From Jiangella endophytica (lineage in GTDB: Bacteria > Actinomycetota > Actinomycetes > Jiangellales > Jiangellaceae): 64,000 nt of DNA. How positions within the stretch are numbered: the stretch's first letter is position 1; each line of letters begins with the position of its first letter. The notes under the pieces were generated by a model that worked only from the letters and a program-made list of their open reading frames with translations, was not told the origin of the DNA and did not search any database. The position numbers and the translations under genes are program-made. Of this stretch, positions 10,407-19,230 are shown piece by piece. The stretch is taken from NCBI RefSeq assembly GCF_003427025.1, contig NZ_QVAI01000007.1, positions 1-64,000 of the forward strand, written 5' to 3'.

Positions 10407-11092
10407 GTGACGCGCTGCGCACCCTCGTGGTCGAGGACGAGCCGATCGTCGCGGCCGCCCACGCGACCTACGTCGAGCGGGTGCCGGGTTTCGAGCTGGC
10501 CGCCGCGGTGCACTCCGGCCGCGAGGCGCTGGCCGTGCTGGCCCGCGAGCGGATCGACCTCGTCCTGCTGGACATGAACCTGCCCGACCTGCACGGCCTG
10601 GACGTCTGCCGCAAGCTCCGGGCGGCGGGGCTGAGCACGGACATCATGGCGCTGACGGCGGCGCGCGACCTGGCGATGGTGCGCGCCGCGGTGTCGCTGG
10701 GCATCGTCCAGTACGTCATCAAGCCGTTCACGTTCGCGATGCTGGCCGACCGCCTCACCCGCTACGCGGCCTACCGGGCGCGGACCAGCGCGGAGTCGGA
10801 GGCGACCAGCCAGCACGAGATCGACCGCCTGCTGGGCACGCTGCGCGCGCCCGACCTGTCCCGGCTGCCGAAGGGCCTGGCCGAGGACACCCTCGACCAG
10901 GTGGTGGCGGTGCTGCGGGAGCAGGACGGCGCGTCGGCCCGCGAGGTGGCCGCCGCGCTGTCGGTGTCGCGGGTGACGGCGCGCCGCTACCTGGAGCACC
11001 TGCACGACCTCGGCCGGGTCGAACGCGAGGCGCGGCACGGCGGCGCCGGGCGGCCGGAGCTGAACTACCGGCTCACGCCGGATAGACACTGA
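10403..11092 (+). CDS. CitB/DcuR/DctR-family response regulator
   Basis: 229 residues. The ATG overlaps the kinase stop (ATGA). The receiver domain has the acidic pair in VVEDEP, the phospho-acceptor Asp57 in LVLLDMNLPD, the conserved Thr in ALTAARD and the Lys in YVIKPFT. The C-terminal part, about 150-229, is the winged helix of this family (TLDQVVAVLREQDGASAREVAAALSVSRVTARRYLEHLHDLGRV). It probably controls the symporter-dehydrogenase operon it belongs to. Its last 20 bases run antisense to the end of modC, so the two operons converge with no terminator space. Confidence 0.92.
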   Translation: MSDALRTLVVEDEPIVAAAHATYVERVPGFELAAAVHSGREALAVLARERIDLVLLDMNLPDLHGLDVCRKLRAAGLSTDIMALTAARDLAMVRAAVSLGIVQYVIKPFTFAMLADRLTRYAAYRARTSAESEATSQHEIDRLLGTLRAPDLSRLPKGLAEDTLDQVVAVLREQDGASAREVAAALSVSRVTARRYLEHLHDLGRVEREARHGGAGRPELNYRLTPDRH

Positions 11093-12125
11093 TCTCGCTG
11101 GCCTTCACCGATGCCCACACCTGCCCGCCCGGCTCCAGCCCGAGGTCGGCGACGGCGAGCGGGGTGACGTCCGCGAGCACCGGCACCACGCCGTCGGCCG
11201 TCACTCGGACGAGGTCGCCGTGCGCCTCGAGGTCGGCGATGACCAGCGGCCACGCGTTGCGGGCCGACCCCTCCGGCCGGCTCGGGCTGAGGGTGACGGC
11301 CGCCGGAGGGAAGGCGATGTGCACGAGTCCGGTGGCGTCGTGGGCCAGGGCGACGACGGCGCCGGACGGCAGCTGGGCCGTGCGCCCCGACGCGGCGCCC
11401 GTCAGCAGGTTCAGGCCGACCAGGCGGGCGACGTAGTCGGTGCGCGGCCGGCGGGCCACCTCGGCCGGCTCGCCCTGCTGGACGACGCCGCCACGCTCCA
11501 GCACGACGACGCGGTCGCCGAGCACCATCGCCTCCAGCGGATCGTGCGTGACGACGAGCGTGCAGCCGCCGTAGCCGCCGAGGTGCCGGCGCAGCTCCGC
11601 CCGGACCGCCGGGCGGGTCCCGGCGTCGAGCGCGGCCAGCGGCTCGTCGAGCAGCAGCAGCCGCGGCTCGACGATCAGCGCGCGGGCCAGCGCGACCCGC
11701 TGCGCCTGGCCGCCGGAGAGCTCACCCGGACGCCGGCGCTCGTACCCGTCCAGCCCCATCCGGGTCAGCCACTGGCGTGCCTCGGCGCGGGCGCGGTCGC
11801 GGGGCATGCCGCGCGAGCGCAGCCCGAACGCGACGTTCTCCAGCACGCTCATCTTCGGGAACAGCAGGTAGTCCTGGACGACCATGCCGACCCGCCGGTC
11901 GCGCGGCCGGACGTGCACCCCCTCGGCGGGGTCGTCGAGCGTCACACCGTCCAGCTCGACCCGGCCGGCCTCCAGCGGCAGGATCCCGGCCAGCAGCTGC
12001 AGCACCGTCGACTTGCCCGCGCCGTTCGGGCCGAGCAGCGCGACCACCTCGCCGGGCGCGACCGTGAGCGCCGCCCGCAGCTCGAGGTCGCCGCGGCGCA
12101 GCGAGAGGTCGGCGTCGAGGCTCAT
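11073..12125 (-). CDS. modC: Molybdate/tungstate ABC transporter ATP-binding protein
   Basis: About 350 residues. An ABC domain carries Walker A GPNGAGKST, the Q-loop VVQDYLLFPKMSVLENV, signature ELSGGQAQRVALARAL, Walker B LLLLDEPLAALD and switch His VVTHD. The C-terminus (about 280-350) is a TOBE/Mop-like domain (GDLVRVTADGVVPVLADVTPLAVADLGLEPGGQVWASVKASEISVYP), which binds molybdate and tunes transport. ATG at 12125 overlaps the modB stop (ATGA). It completes an operon whose four genes are all linked by four-base overlaps. Molybdate is favoured over sulfate because of the Mop-type domains here and in the operon's first gene. Confidence 0.93.
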   Translation of the reverse strand: MSLDADLSLRRGDLELRAALTVAPGEVVALLGPNGAGKSTVLQLLAGILPLEAGRVELDGVTLDDPAEGVHVRPRDRRVGMVVQDYLLFPKMSVLENVAFGLRSRGMPRDRARAEARQWLTRMGLDGYERRRPGELSGGQAQRVALARALIVEPRLLLLDEPLAALDAGTRPAVRAELRRHLGGYGGCTLVVTHDPLEAMVLGDRVVVLERGGVVQQGEPAEVARRPRTDYVARLVGLNLLTGAASGRTAQLPSGAVVALAHDATGLVHIAFPPAAVTLSPSRPEGSARNAWPLVIADLEAHGDLVRVTADGVVPVLADVTPLAVADLGLEPGGQVWASVKASEISVYPA

Positions 12126-12928
12126 GCGGCCCCGATCCAGCGGTCGCGCAGTCCGACCAGGATGGTCACCGACACGGCGATCATCAGCAGGCTGAGCACG
12201 ATGGCGACGTCGCTGTCGCCGGCGTTGATCGCGACGTATGCCTCCAGCGGCAAGGTGCGGGTGGTGCCGGGGAAGCTGCCCGCGAACGTCACCGTCGCGC
12301 CGAACTCGCCGAGCGCCCGGGCCCAGCACAGCACCGCGCCGGCCAGCACGCCCGGCATGACGGCGGGCAGCGTGACCCGGCGGAACGTCGTCCAGGACGT
12401 GGCGCCGAGCGTGGCCGCGACATCGTCGTAGCGGCGGTCGGCGGTGCGCAGTGCCCCCTCGACCGCGACGATGAGGAACGGCATGGCGACGAAGACCTGC
12501 GCCAGCACGACCGCCTCGGTGGTGAACGGCAGGCTGATGCCGAACGTGTCGTAGAGCCAGCCGCCCACCAGGCCGCGCCGGCCGAACACCATGAGCAGCG
12601 CGACGCCGCCGACGACCGGCGGCAGTACCAGCGGCACCGTCACCAGGCCGCGCAGCACCGACCGGCCGGGCAGCGTCGTCCGGGCCAGCAGCCACGCGAC
12701 CGGCACGCCGCACACCAGCGCGACGCCCGTCGACACCGTCGCCGTGACCAGCGACAACCGCAGCGCCGTCAGGACCTCGTCGGAGGTGAGGATGGACGGG
12801 AGATCTCCCCACGGCGCCCGCACGATCAGCCCCACCATCGGCAGGACCAGGATCGCGACACCGAGCGCCGCGGGGATCAACAACCCCGCCGGGACCCTCA
12901 GGTCGTCGGTCCGACGGGTTCGGCTCAC
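12122..12928 (-). CDS. modB: Molybdate ABC transporter permease
   Basis: 268 residues with about six transmembrane helices. GTG at 12928 overlaps the modA stop (GTGA). The cytoplasmic coupling loop is visible as AATLGATSWTTFRRVTLPAVMPGVLAGAVLCWARALGEFGATVTFAG, the EAA-type motif with the family-specific ARALGEFGA ending found in ModB/CysT permeases. FPGTTRTLPLEAYVAINAGD follows, as is typical for ModB. It pairs with ModC on the inside and ModA outside. Confidence 0.93.
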   Translation of the reverse strand: MSRTRRTDDLRVPAGLLIPAALGVAILVLPMVGLIVRAPWGDLPSILTSDEVLTALRLSLVTATVSTGVALVCGVPVAWLLARTTLPGRSVLRGLVTVPLVLPPVVGGVALLMVFGRRGLVGGWLYDTFGISLPFTTEAVVLAQVFVAMPFLIVAVEGALRTADRRYDDVAATLGATSWTTFRRVTLPAVMPGVLAGAVLCWARALGEFGATVTFAGSFPGTTRTLPLEAYVAINAGDSDVAIVLSLLMIAVSVTILVGLRDRWIGAA

Positions 12929-13740
12929 GGTGCCAGGAAACCAGCCTCGCCGAGGATCGTCTGGCCCGGCTCGCCGGTGATCGCGTCGACGACCGCCTGC
13001 GCGCCCTCCGGGTTGGGGGCGTCGGTCAGCAGGGCCACCGGGTAGTCGTTGACCACCTGGTCAGTCTCCGGGACGTCGATCGTCTCGACGGCGTCGCCCT
13101 CGGCCGCGGCGTCGGTCAGGTAGATCAGTGCCGCGTCGGCCTCACCCAGCGCGACCAGCGACGCCGCCTCCTTGACGTCCGTGGTCAGGGTGTCCGGCGC
13201 CGCCGTGACCCCCGCCGCGTCGAGCAGCCGCTGCGCCGCGCCGCCGCACGGCACCTGCGGCTCGCAGATCGCGATGCGCAAGTCGGGGTTCGCGAGGTCG
13301 GCCAGCCCGGTGACGTTGCCGGGGTTCCCCGCCGGGACGGCCAGCGCCAGCGTGTTGCGGGCGAAGATTCGCGGCTCGCCGTCGACCACCCCGCCCGCGA
13401 CCGCGTCGTCCATCGTGTTCGTGTCGGCCGTCGCCAGCACGTCGGCCGGCGCGCCGGACAGCAGCTGCTCGACCAGGCCCGAGGACGGCCCGAAGGAGTA
13501 CACGATCTCGAGGTCCGGGTAGTCGTCGCCCAGCTGGTCGGCCAGAGCCTCGAACGACTCCGTGAGCGACGCGGCCGCCAGCACCGTCACCGTCCCGGTG
13601 GGCGCGTCGGCCGGCTCGGTCGTCTCCGCCGCCGCCTCGTCGGACGGGGCCGCCGAGCTGTCGTCTCCGTCGTCACCCCCGCAGGCGACGGAGAGCAGCG
13701 CGGCCGCGGTGACGGCGAGCGCGAGCCTCGCGCGCCTCAT
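12925..13740 (-). CDS. modA: Molybdate-binding lipoprotein
   Basis: About 271 residues. The signal peptide ends in a lipobox (LSVAC, Cys20), followed by an acidic Ser/Glu linker typical of actinobacterial lipoproteins, so the protein is anchored on the outer face of the membrane. The binding domain begins at TVTVLAAASLTESFEALAD, with the oxyanion-contacting Ser residues in AAASLTES and SFGPSSGLVEQLLSGAPADVLATAD, and DAALIYLTDA near the end. ATG at 13740 overlaps the upstream regulator's stop. Class: type-II periplasmic oxyanion binder, molybdate or tungstate. Confidence 0.93.
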   Translation of the reverse strand: MRRARLALAVTAAALLSVACGGDDGDDSSAAPSDEAAAETTEPADAPTGTVTVLAAASLTESFEALADQLGDDYPDLEIVYSFGPSSGLVEQLLSGAPADVLATADTNTMDDAVAGGVVDGEPRIFARNTLALAVPAGNPGNVTGLADLANPDLRIAICEPQVPCGGAAQRLLDAAGVTAAPDTLTTDVKEAASLVALGEADAALIYLTDAAAEGDAVETIDVPETDQVVNDYPVALLTDAPNPEGAQAVVDAITGEPGQTILGEAGFLAP

Positions 13741-14153
13741 GCCCGGCCCACCGGAAGGTCGACGACGACGTTCGTGGCCTTGACCGACGCGATCGCCGCG
13801 ACGCCGACATCCAACCCGAGGTCGTCGGCGGCCTCCCTGCTCATCAGCGACACGACGCGGTGCGGACCTGCCTGGATCTCCACCTGAGCCATCACTCCGT
13901 CCTTCTTCACCGAGATGACGATGCCGGGGAAGTGGTTGCGCGCGGATTCCCGCGGCGTGGGGAGGGCGGCCTCGTCGGGCCCGATCTCCCGCGCCACCCG
14001 CGCCAGCTCGACCCCGTCGACGACCATGCGCCCGGCGTCGTCGCGGTCGAGCCGTAACCGCCCGCCGTCGGCCCACCGTCGCAACGAGTCGTCGCTCACC
14101 CCCAAGAGGCGAGCCGCGTCAGATATCCGAAACTGCGGCACAACGGACAGCAT
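13737..14153 (-). CDS. MerR-like helix-turn-helix / TOBE molybdenum-binding regulator
   Basis: 138 residues in two parts. Residues ~6-60 form a MerR/excisionase-like winged helix (FRISDAARLLGVSDDSLRRWADGGRLRLDRDDAGRMVVDGVELARV). Residues ~70-138 form a single Mop/TOBE domain (HFPGIVISVKKDGVMAQVEIQAGPHRVVSLMSREAADDLGLDVGVAAIASVKATNVVVDLP). It heads the modABC operon and overlaps modA by four bases. The arrangement suggests a molybdate-responsive autoregulator taking the role ModE has elsewhere, but with a different DNA-binding domain. Similar short HTH-TOBE proteins are found beside mod genes in many actinobacteria. Confidence 0.85.
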   Translation of the reverse strand: MLSVVPQFRISDAARLLGVSDDSLRRWADGGRLRLDRDDAGRMVVDGVELARVAREIGPDEAALPTPRESARNHFPGIVISVKKDGVMAQVEIQAGPHRVVSLMSREAADDLGLDVGVAAIASVKATNVVVDLPVGRA

Positions 14154-14216
14154 AGACCCGCAGATGCGGTTCCACAGCGCCCAGTCTGGGCCGGCAGCGT
14201 GGTATCGCCGCGCGGA

Positions 14217-14558
14217 TCAGCGGCGGCGGGAGACGCGGCGGCGAATCAGGAGGGCCGCCGTCAGCACGAGGACGAGCCAGCCGATGGCGGCCCAGACGAC
14301 ACGCGACGGGCCCCAGCCCCAGCTGGGGTCGTCGCCGTCGGCGGTGCCGTCGGCCGCCAGACCGGACGATGCCGGCTGCGGCGGCGCGGCCGGCCGGGGC
14401 GGCGCGGAGCGGGCGGACTCGGTGACACTCACCGCCGGTGCGGCGGTGCCGGCGTCGGCGGACGCCGGCTCCAGCGCGCCCGCGAACAGAACGGCGACGA
14501 GGGCGAGGACCAGAGCCGACCTGCGACCGAACCGGCGCACGGCGCCAGGCGAGGTCAT
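14217..14558 (-). CDS. Hypothetical secreted/membrane protein, Pro/Ala-rich
   Basis: About 113 residues from ATG at 14558; a GTG at 14576 would add six. An N-terminal signal-like segment (RRSALVLALVAVLFAGALEPASADA) is followed by a low-complexity Pro/Ala/Ser linker and a C-terminal transmembrane helix (SRVVWAAIGWLVLVLTAALLI) with an Arg-rich end (RRRVSRRR). No LPXTG motif. It would be a small surface-exposed protein held by its C-terminal helix. No family recognised. It lies between the DUF1707 pair and the mod operon on the same strand, with 52- and 63-base gaps. Confidence 0.6.
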   Translation of the reverse strand: MTSPGAVRRFGRRSALVLALVAVLFAGALEPASADAGTAAPAVSVTESARSAPPRPAAPPQPASSGLAADGTADGDDPSWGWGPSRVVWAAIGWLVLVLTAALLIRRRVSRRR

Positions 14559-14610
14559 GGGCGAACGATCACGCACGACGATGAACCCCCCGGCATCGCA
14601 GGACCGCTGG

Positions 14611-15348
14611 TCAGTGACCGAGAAGCGGACGACGCTTGTCTCGCGGTGAGCGCACGGTGACCTCGCCCAGCAGCACGAAGCCGCGCACCCGGTAGACCGG
14701 GGCGCCCGGCGTGACCGGCTCGCGCAGCTTCATCTTCCGCTCGCCGAGGATGTTCGTGCCCTCGTCGAGCCGGACGTCGATGCCCTCGGGCACGATGAGG
14801 GTGAGGCTGCCGAGCACGATCGCGGTCTGGATCTCGACCTCGGGCGTCCGGACGACCGCCTCGGTGAAGTCGAGCACCACCTCGCCCAGGATCGACGTGA
14901 CGTCGATGCGGGCGGGCACCTCCCACCGGCCCTGGCGCTTCTCGTTGCTGAGCACGCTGGTGATGCGCTCGGAGGGGCGGACCGGGCCGCCGGACGGCTG
15001 CAGCGGCGGCTGCACCCCTGCCTCGGGGGACGCGACCCGGGGGCCGGCGGCCGGCCGGCCCTGCTGCCAGTTCGCCGCCGGGTTGCCACCGGGCAGCGGG
15101 TACGGACCCTGCGGGAGATCGCGGGTGATCGGCTGCAGTTCGCCGTACGTGCGCGCCTTGAACGTCGCCTCGAGCCGTTCCTCCAGCTCGGTCAGCGTCA
15201 GCCTGCCGTCGCCGGCGGCCTGGCGCAGCGCCTCGGCGACCCGCTCGCGGTCGACGTCGGAGCAGCGCAGGTCGGCGGCGCTGCGGACGTCGGGGAACTC
15301 GACGCTCGGAGCGGGGGCGGGTTTCGGGTGGTCGGGAACCTCGCTCAT
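14611..15348 (-). CDS. DUF1707 / LiaF-like C-terminal domain protein
   Basis: 245 residues. Residues ~27-80 form a DUF1707 domain (DLRCSDVDRERVAEALRQAAGDGRLTLTELEERLEATFKARTYGELQPITRDLP). A Pro/Gly linker leads to a beta-rich C-terminal half that resembles the LiaF/DUF2154 cell-wall-active antibiotic response domain (ITSVLSNEKRQGRWEVP, DVTSILGEVVLDFTEAV, EIQTAIVLGSLTLIVPEGIDVRL). Such proteins lack catalytic motifs and are thought to sense or report envelope stress. ATG at 15348 overlaps the upstream paralogue's stop (ATGA), so the two are made together. Confidence 0.82.
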   Translation of the reverse strand: MSEVPDHPKPAPAPSVEFPDVRSAADLRCSDVDRERVAEALRQAAGDGRLTLTELEERLEATFKARTYGELQPITRDLPQGPYPLPGGNPAANWQQGRPAAGPRVASPEAGVQPPLQPSGGPVRPSERITSVLSNEKRQGRWEVPARIDVTSILGEVVLDFTEAVVRTPEVEIQTAIVLGSLTLIVPEGIDVRLDEGTNILGERKMKLREPVTPGAPVYRVRGFVLLGEVTVRSPRDKRRPLLGH

Positions 15349-15977
15349 TTCTCGCCCGCCGCCTTGCGCTGGACGTTGACCCCGCCGAAGACCGCCTTGC
15401 CGGTGACCCGCACGACCGGCGCGCCCGGGCCCGGCTGCGGGCCGCGGGTGGTGTCGTCGTTGAACGCGCCGAAGACGCCGTCGCCGTCGACGGCCACCCG
15501 GATGTCGGGCGGCACCACGATGTTGACGCCGCCGAAGACCGCCTTGATGTCGATCTCGACCTCGGCCGACTCGAGCGTGGCGTCGCGCAGGTCGAGGTCG
15601 GCGCCGCCGAAGACCGCCTTGATGCGGTAGTGCTGCGGCACGACCCAGTCGCCGCGCCGCTGGAGACCGCTGAACACGACCTTCGCGCTGCGCGACGACG
15701 GGACACCGCCGACCCGGGCCGACGAGGCCGGGGCGGGCGCGGCAGCGGCCCGGCGCACGATGGCGGCGGACGGCGGCAGCGGGAGGTCGCCGGGGAGGTC
15801 GCGGATCACCGGCTCGAAGTCGGCGTACGTCTTGGCGGCGTACAGCGCCTCGATGCGTTCTTCCAGCTCAGTGAGGCTCAACCGGCCGTCGGAGGCCGCC
15901 TGGCGCAGGACGTCGGCGACCTGCTCGCGGTCGGCATCGGACGCCCGCATCGCCCGCTGGTCGCTTGTCTCGTCCAC
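15345..15977 (-). CDS. DUF1707 / LiaF-like C-terminal domain protein
   Basis: About 210 residues. GTG at 15977 is preferred because AAGG lies nine bases upstream; an in-frame TTG at 15995 is possible. It has the same architecture as its downstream neighbour: DUF1707 (MRASDADREQVADVLRQAASDGRLSLTELEERIEALYAAKTYADFEPVIRDLP), an Ala/Pro linker, then a beta-rich LiaF-like domain in which KAVFGG occurs three times (IKAVFGGADLDL, IKAVFGGVNIVV, GKAVFGGVNVQ). The regular repeat suggests a parallel beta-helix-like stack. It is a tandem duplicate, diverged, and translationally coupled to the next gene. Confidence 0.82.
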   Translation of the reverse strand: MDETSDQRAMRASDADREQVADVLRQAASDGRLSLTELEERIEALYAAKTYADFEPVIRDLPGDLPLPPSAAIVRRAAAAPAPASSARVGGVPSSRSAKVVFSGLQRRGDWVVPQHYRIKAVFGGADLDLRDATLESAEVEIDIKAVFGGVNIVVPPDIRVAVDGDGVFGAFNDDTTRGPQPGPGAPVVRVTGKAVFGGVNVQRKAAGEK

Positions 15978-16062
15978 AACTGACGACCTTAGCAATCACC
16001 CGGCCGTCCGGACGGAGGAGAAACCCCGGAGATCTACCCCTGAAGAAGGATCGGGGTACCCG

Positions 16063-17394
16063 TCAGGGCACCGTGTCGTCACCGCCCTCGCCGGCCTCCG
16101 AGGTCGCCCGCGGCGCGGTCTCCCCCGGTGTCTCACGCGGTGTCTCACGCTGTGTCTCCCCCGGTGACGCCGCCGCCGACGGCCGGCCGCCGTTCGGGGT
16201 CGCGGCGGCCGCCTGATCCCCGTGGTCCTTCATCGCCTCGACGGTGAGGTTGGTCCCGGACTCCGGGTCGAAGACGTGCACCCGCCGCAGGTCCAGCCAG
16301 AGGCTGGCCGGGGCCCCCTCGGGGATGCGGCTGCTGGCGTCCAGCGCGACCACCAGCTGGGTGCGCAGCGCCTCGCTGTCCAGCTCGCGCTCGAGCTCGG
16401 CCAGCTGGGCGCGGATGTCCTCGGGCGCGTCGTAGGGCACGTAGGCGTACTGCTCGTTGCCCAGCCACTCGATGACGTCGATGGTCGCGTCGAACACCAC
16501 GCCGTGGTCGCGGACGGCGTCGGAGACGACGGACACGTCCTCGAACGCCTCGGGCCGCGCGCCCAGCAGCACGACGTCGTGGCCGCTGAGGTCCCCCGCA
16601 CGCGACGCCGGCAGCTTCCACTCGCCGAACGGGGTGTGCAGGCTGTCGCCGGACACCGTCGCGGAGATGAAGTTCATCGGCGGCGACCCGATGAATCCGG
16701 CCACGAACAGGTTGACCGGGTTCTCGTACAGCTCGCGCGGCGTGGCGACCTGCTGGACGACGCCGCGGCGCAGCACGACGACGCGGTCGCCGAGCGTCAT
16801 CGCCTCGACCTGGTCGTGAGTGACGTACACCGTCGTGATGCCCAGGCGCTTCTGCAGCCGGGAGATCTCGGTGCGCATCTGGCCGCGCAGCTTGGCGTCG
16901 AGGTTGGACAGCGGCTCGTCGAAGAGGAACGCCTGAGCCTCGCGGACGATCGCCCGGCCCATGGCGACCCGCTGGCGCTGCCCGCCGGAGAGGTTGGCCG
17001 GCTTGCGGTCCAGGTGCTCGTTGAGCTCCAGCAGATCGGAGGCTCGCCGCACTCGCTCGTCGACCTCCTTGTCGGGCGTCTTCGCCAGCCGGAGCGGGAA
17101 GGCGATGTTCTCGTAGACGGTGAGGTGCGGGTAGAGCGCGTAGTTCTGGAACACCATCGACAGGTTGCGGTCGCGCGGCGCCTTCTCGTTGACCCGCTGG
17201 TCGCCGATGCGCAGCTCGCCGCTGGTGATGTCCTCGAGCCCGACGATCATCCGCAGCAGCGTCGACTTCCCGCAGCCGGACGGGCCGACCAGGATGACGA
17301 ACTCGCCGTCGGCGATGTCGAGGTTCACGTCCTTGACGGCGTGGAAGCCGTCGCCGTAGCGCTTGTTGATGTCCTTCAGCGTGATGGCAGCCAT
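16063..17394 (-). CDS. sugC: Sugar ABC transporter ATPase, SugC/MsmK type
   Basis: 443 residues, longer than the usual ~370-395. ABC domain: Walker A GPSGCGKST, Q-loop MVFQNYALYPHLTVYENIAFPLR, signature NLSGGQRQRVAMGRAIV, Walker B AFLFDEPLSNLD, switch YVTHDQVEAMTLGDRV. The C-terminal OB/TOBE part of the MalK class follows (GSPPMNFISATVSGD, LGARPEAFEDV, VIEWLGNEQYAYV). The last ~50 residues after VEAMKDHGD are low complexity with an imperfect repeat (GETQRETPRETPGET) that looks dispensable. It is the fourth gene of an lpqY-sugA-sugB-sugC set; the 25-base gap before it includes a GGAGGAG-type ribosome site. Confidence 0.88.
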   Translation of the reverse strand: MAAITLKDINKRYGDGFHAVKDVNLDIADGEFVILVGPSGCGKSTLLRMIVGLEDITSGELRIGDQRVNEKAPRDRNLSMVFQNYALYPHLTVYENIAFPLRLAKTPDKEVDERVRRASDLLELNEHLDRKPANLSGGQRQRVAMGRAIVREAQAFLFDEPLSNLDAKLRGQMRTEISRLQKRLGITTVYVTHDQVEAMTLGDRVVVLRRGVVQQVATPRELYENPVNLFVAGFIGSPPMNFISATVSGDSLHTPFGEWKLPASRAGDLSGHDVVLLGARPEAFEDVSVVSDAVRDHGVVFDATIDVIEWLGNEQYAYVPYDAPEDIRAQLAELERELDSEALRTQLVVALDASSRIPEGAPASLWLDLRRVHVFDPESGTNLTVEAMKDHGDQAAAATPNGGRPSAAASPGETQRETPRETPGETAPRATSEAGEGGDDTVP

Positions 17395-17419
17395 GGGATC
17401 TCCTCCATTAGCAGCGGGG

Positions 17420-18271
17420 TCAGCCCTTGACGGCGCCCTGGGTCAGGCCGGACACGATCCGGCGTTGGAACAGCAGGACGAGGATCACGACGGGGATCGT
17501 GACGACCACAGCCGCCGCCGCGATGGCGCCGGTCGGTTCCTCGAACTGCGAGGCGCCGGTGAAGAACGCCAGCGCCGCGGGGACCGGCCGGGCCGCCTCG
17601 GTCGAGGTCAGCGAGATGCCGTAGATGAAGTCGTTCCAGGCGATGAAGAACGAGATGATCGCGGTGGTGAACACGCCGGGCGTCGCGAGGGGCACGATCA
17701 CCTTGCGGAACGCCTGCCAGGTGGTGGCGCCGTCGACCTGCGCGGCCTGTTCGAGCTCCCAGGGGATCTGGCGGAAGAACGCCGACATCGTCCAGATCGA
17801 GATCGGCAGCGTCAGCGACAGGTACGGGATGATCAGGCCCGGCCAGGTGTCGTAGAGGCCGATGTTGCGCCACAGGTTGAACAGCGGTGTCACGATCGAG
17901 ATGACCGGGAAGATCGCCACCGCGAGCGCCGTCGTCAGGATCAGCCGTTTCCCGGGGAAGTCGAGCCGGGCGATGGCGTACGCCGCGAACATCGCCAGGA
18001 CCACGGAGATGAACGTGGCGATCAGCGAGATGCCGACCGAGTTGCGCAGGGAGGACAGGAACAGGTCCTGGGCGTCGCCGCGCAGGATGTTGTCGTAGTT
18101 GTCGCCGACCCAGTCCGTCGGCAGGAACTGCCCCGTACCCAGGTCGCTGGGGGTCTTGAACGACAGCGAGACGATCCACGCCACCGGGAACAGGGCGTAG
18201 ACCAGGATGACGATGCCGGCGACCCACCACCAGACCTTGGTGCCGCGCGAGAGCTGACCCTCGTCCATCAT
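17420..18271 (-). CDS. sugB: Sugar ABC transporter permease, SugB/MalG type
   Basis: About 283 residues. ATG at 18271 overlaps the sugA stop (ATGA); ATG at 18268 gives a better distance to AGGGGAG. Six transmembrane helices are expected: [23 protein letters not shown] first, then the EAA loop [49 protein letters not shown], a classic MalG motif. It forms the channel with SugA. The gene order and the strong LpqY resemblance of the binding protein point to trehalose or a related disaccharide. Confidence 0.88.
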   Translation of the reverse strand: MMDEGQLSRGTKVWWWVAGIVILVYALFPVAWIVSLSFKTPSDLGTGQFLPTDWVGDNYDNILRGDAQDLFLSSLRNSVGISLIATFISVVLAMFAAYAIARLDFPGKRLILTTALAVAIFPVISIVTPLFNLWRNIGLYDTWPGLIIPYLSLTLPISIWTMSAFFRQIPWELEQAAQVDGATTWQAFRKVIVPLATPGVFTTAIISFFIAWNDFIYGISLTSTEAARPVPAALAFFTGASQFEEPTGAIAAAAVVVTIPVVILVLLFQRRIVSGLTQGAVKG

Positions 18272-19230
18272 CGCTCCCCTCTCGCGCTGGCCAGATCGAC
18301 CTTGAACAACTTGATGAACAGGAAGCTGATCAGCACCACGCACAGGAACAGCAGCACGGACACCGCCGAGCCCAGCCCGATCTCCAGCCGGCTGATCGTC
18401 TGCCGGTAGGCGAGGAACGAGACGACCTCGGTGTTGTTGGCGCCCTGGGTCATGATGAAGACGTTGTCGAAGATGCGGAACGCGTCGAGGGTCCGGAACA
18501 GCAGCGCGACCATGATCGCGGCCTTCATGTTCGGCACCGTCACCTTGTACAGCCGCTGCCACCAGGTGGCGCCGTCGACCTTCGCCGCCTCCTGCAGGTC
18601 TTCGGGCACCTGCGCCAGGCCGGCCAGCAGGAGCAGCGAGATGAACGGCGTCGTCTTCCAGATCTCCGACGCGATGATGACCGTCACCGACGTGCCGAAC
18701 TCGCCGAACCAGTTGGTGTCGGCGCTGATGCCGGGCACCCAGTCGAACCAGGCGTTCACGAACCCCGAGCCGATGTTGAACGCGTAGAACCACGCGAAGG
18801 CCGAGACGACGGTGATGATCGCGTAGGGGATCAGGATGACAGTGCGCAGGATCGGCCGCAGCGACTTGAGCGCCCGGTGCATGACCAGCGCGAGCGCGAA
18901 GCCCAGCACCAACTCGATGAGCACGGTGACGACGGTGATCAGCACCGTGACGCCGACCGCCCGCCACCAGATCGGGTCGCCGAGCACGACGACGTAGTTG
19001 TTCAGCCAGGTGAACTCGCGGGCGCCCGGGTCGGTGAGCCGGTAGCGGAACAGCGACTCGTAGAACGCCTGCAGGATGGGGTAGGCGGTGACCAGCAGCA
19101 TCACCACGAACGCCGGTCCGGCCAGCCACCACCCGAGTCGCCGCTCGGCCCGCGCCCGGTCGCTGATCGCGCCCTTGCCGCCGTCGTCGGCGGCCCGGCC
19201 GGTGTCGCCGGAGGTCTCAGTCACGCTCAT
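18268..19230 (-). CDS. sugA: Sugar ABC transporter permease, SugA/MalF type
   Basis: About 320 residues. ATG at 19230 overlaps the binding-protein stop by four bases. A hydrophilic N-terminus (~30 residues) precedes six helices, beginning [30 protein letters not shown]. The coupling loop reads [64 protein letters not shown], diagnostic for MalF/SugA permeases. It associates with SugB and with the SugC ATPase. Confidence 0.88.
   Translation of the reverse strand: MSVTETSGDTGRAADDGGKGAISDRARAERRLGWWLAGPAFVVMLLVTAYPILQAFYESLFRYRLTDPGAREFTWLNNYVVVLGDPIWWRAVGVTVLITVVTVLIELVLGFALALVMHRALKSLRPILRTVILIPYAIITVVSAFAWFYAFNIGSGFVNAWFDWVPGISADTNWFGEFGTSVTVIIASEIWKTTPFISLLLLAGLAQVPEDLQEAAKVDGATWWQRLYKVTVPNMKAAIMVALLFRTLDAFRIFDNVFIMTQGANNTEVVSFLAYRQTISRLEIGLGSAVSVLLFLCVVLISFLFIKLFKVDLASARGER

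Noticed and set aside
16105..16170. Short GGTGTCTC-type tandem repeat
   Set aside because: Encodes the RETP/GETP tail of SugC in frame; it is coding low complexity, not a separate element or CRISPR-like array.
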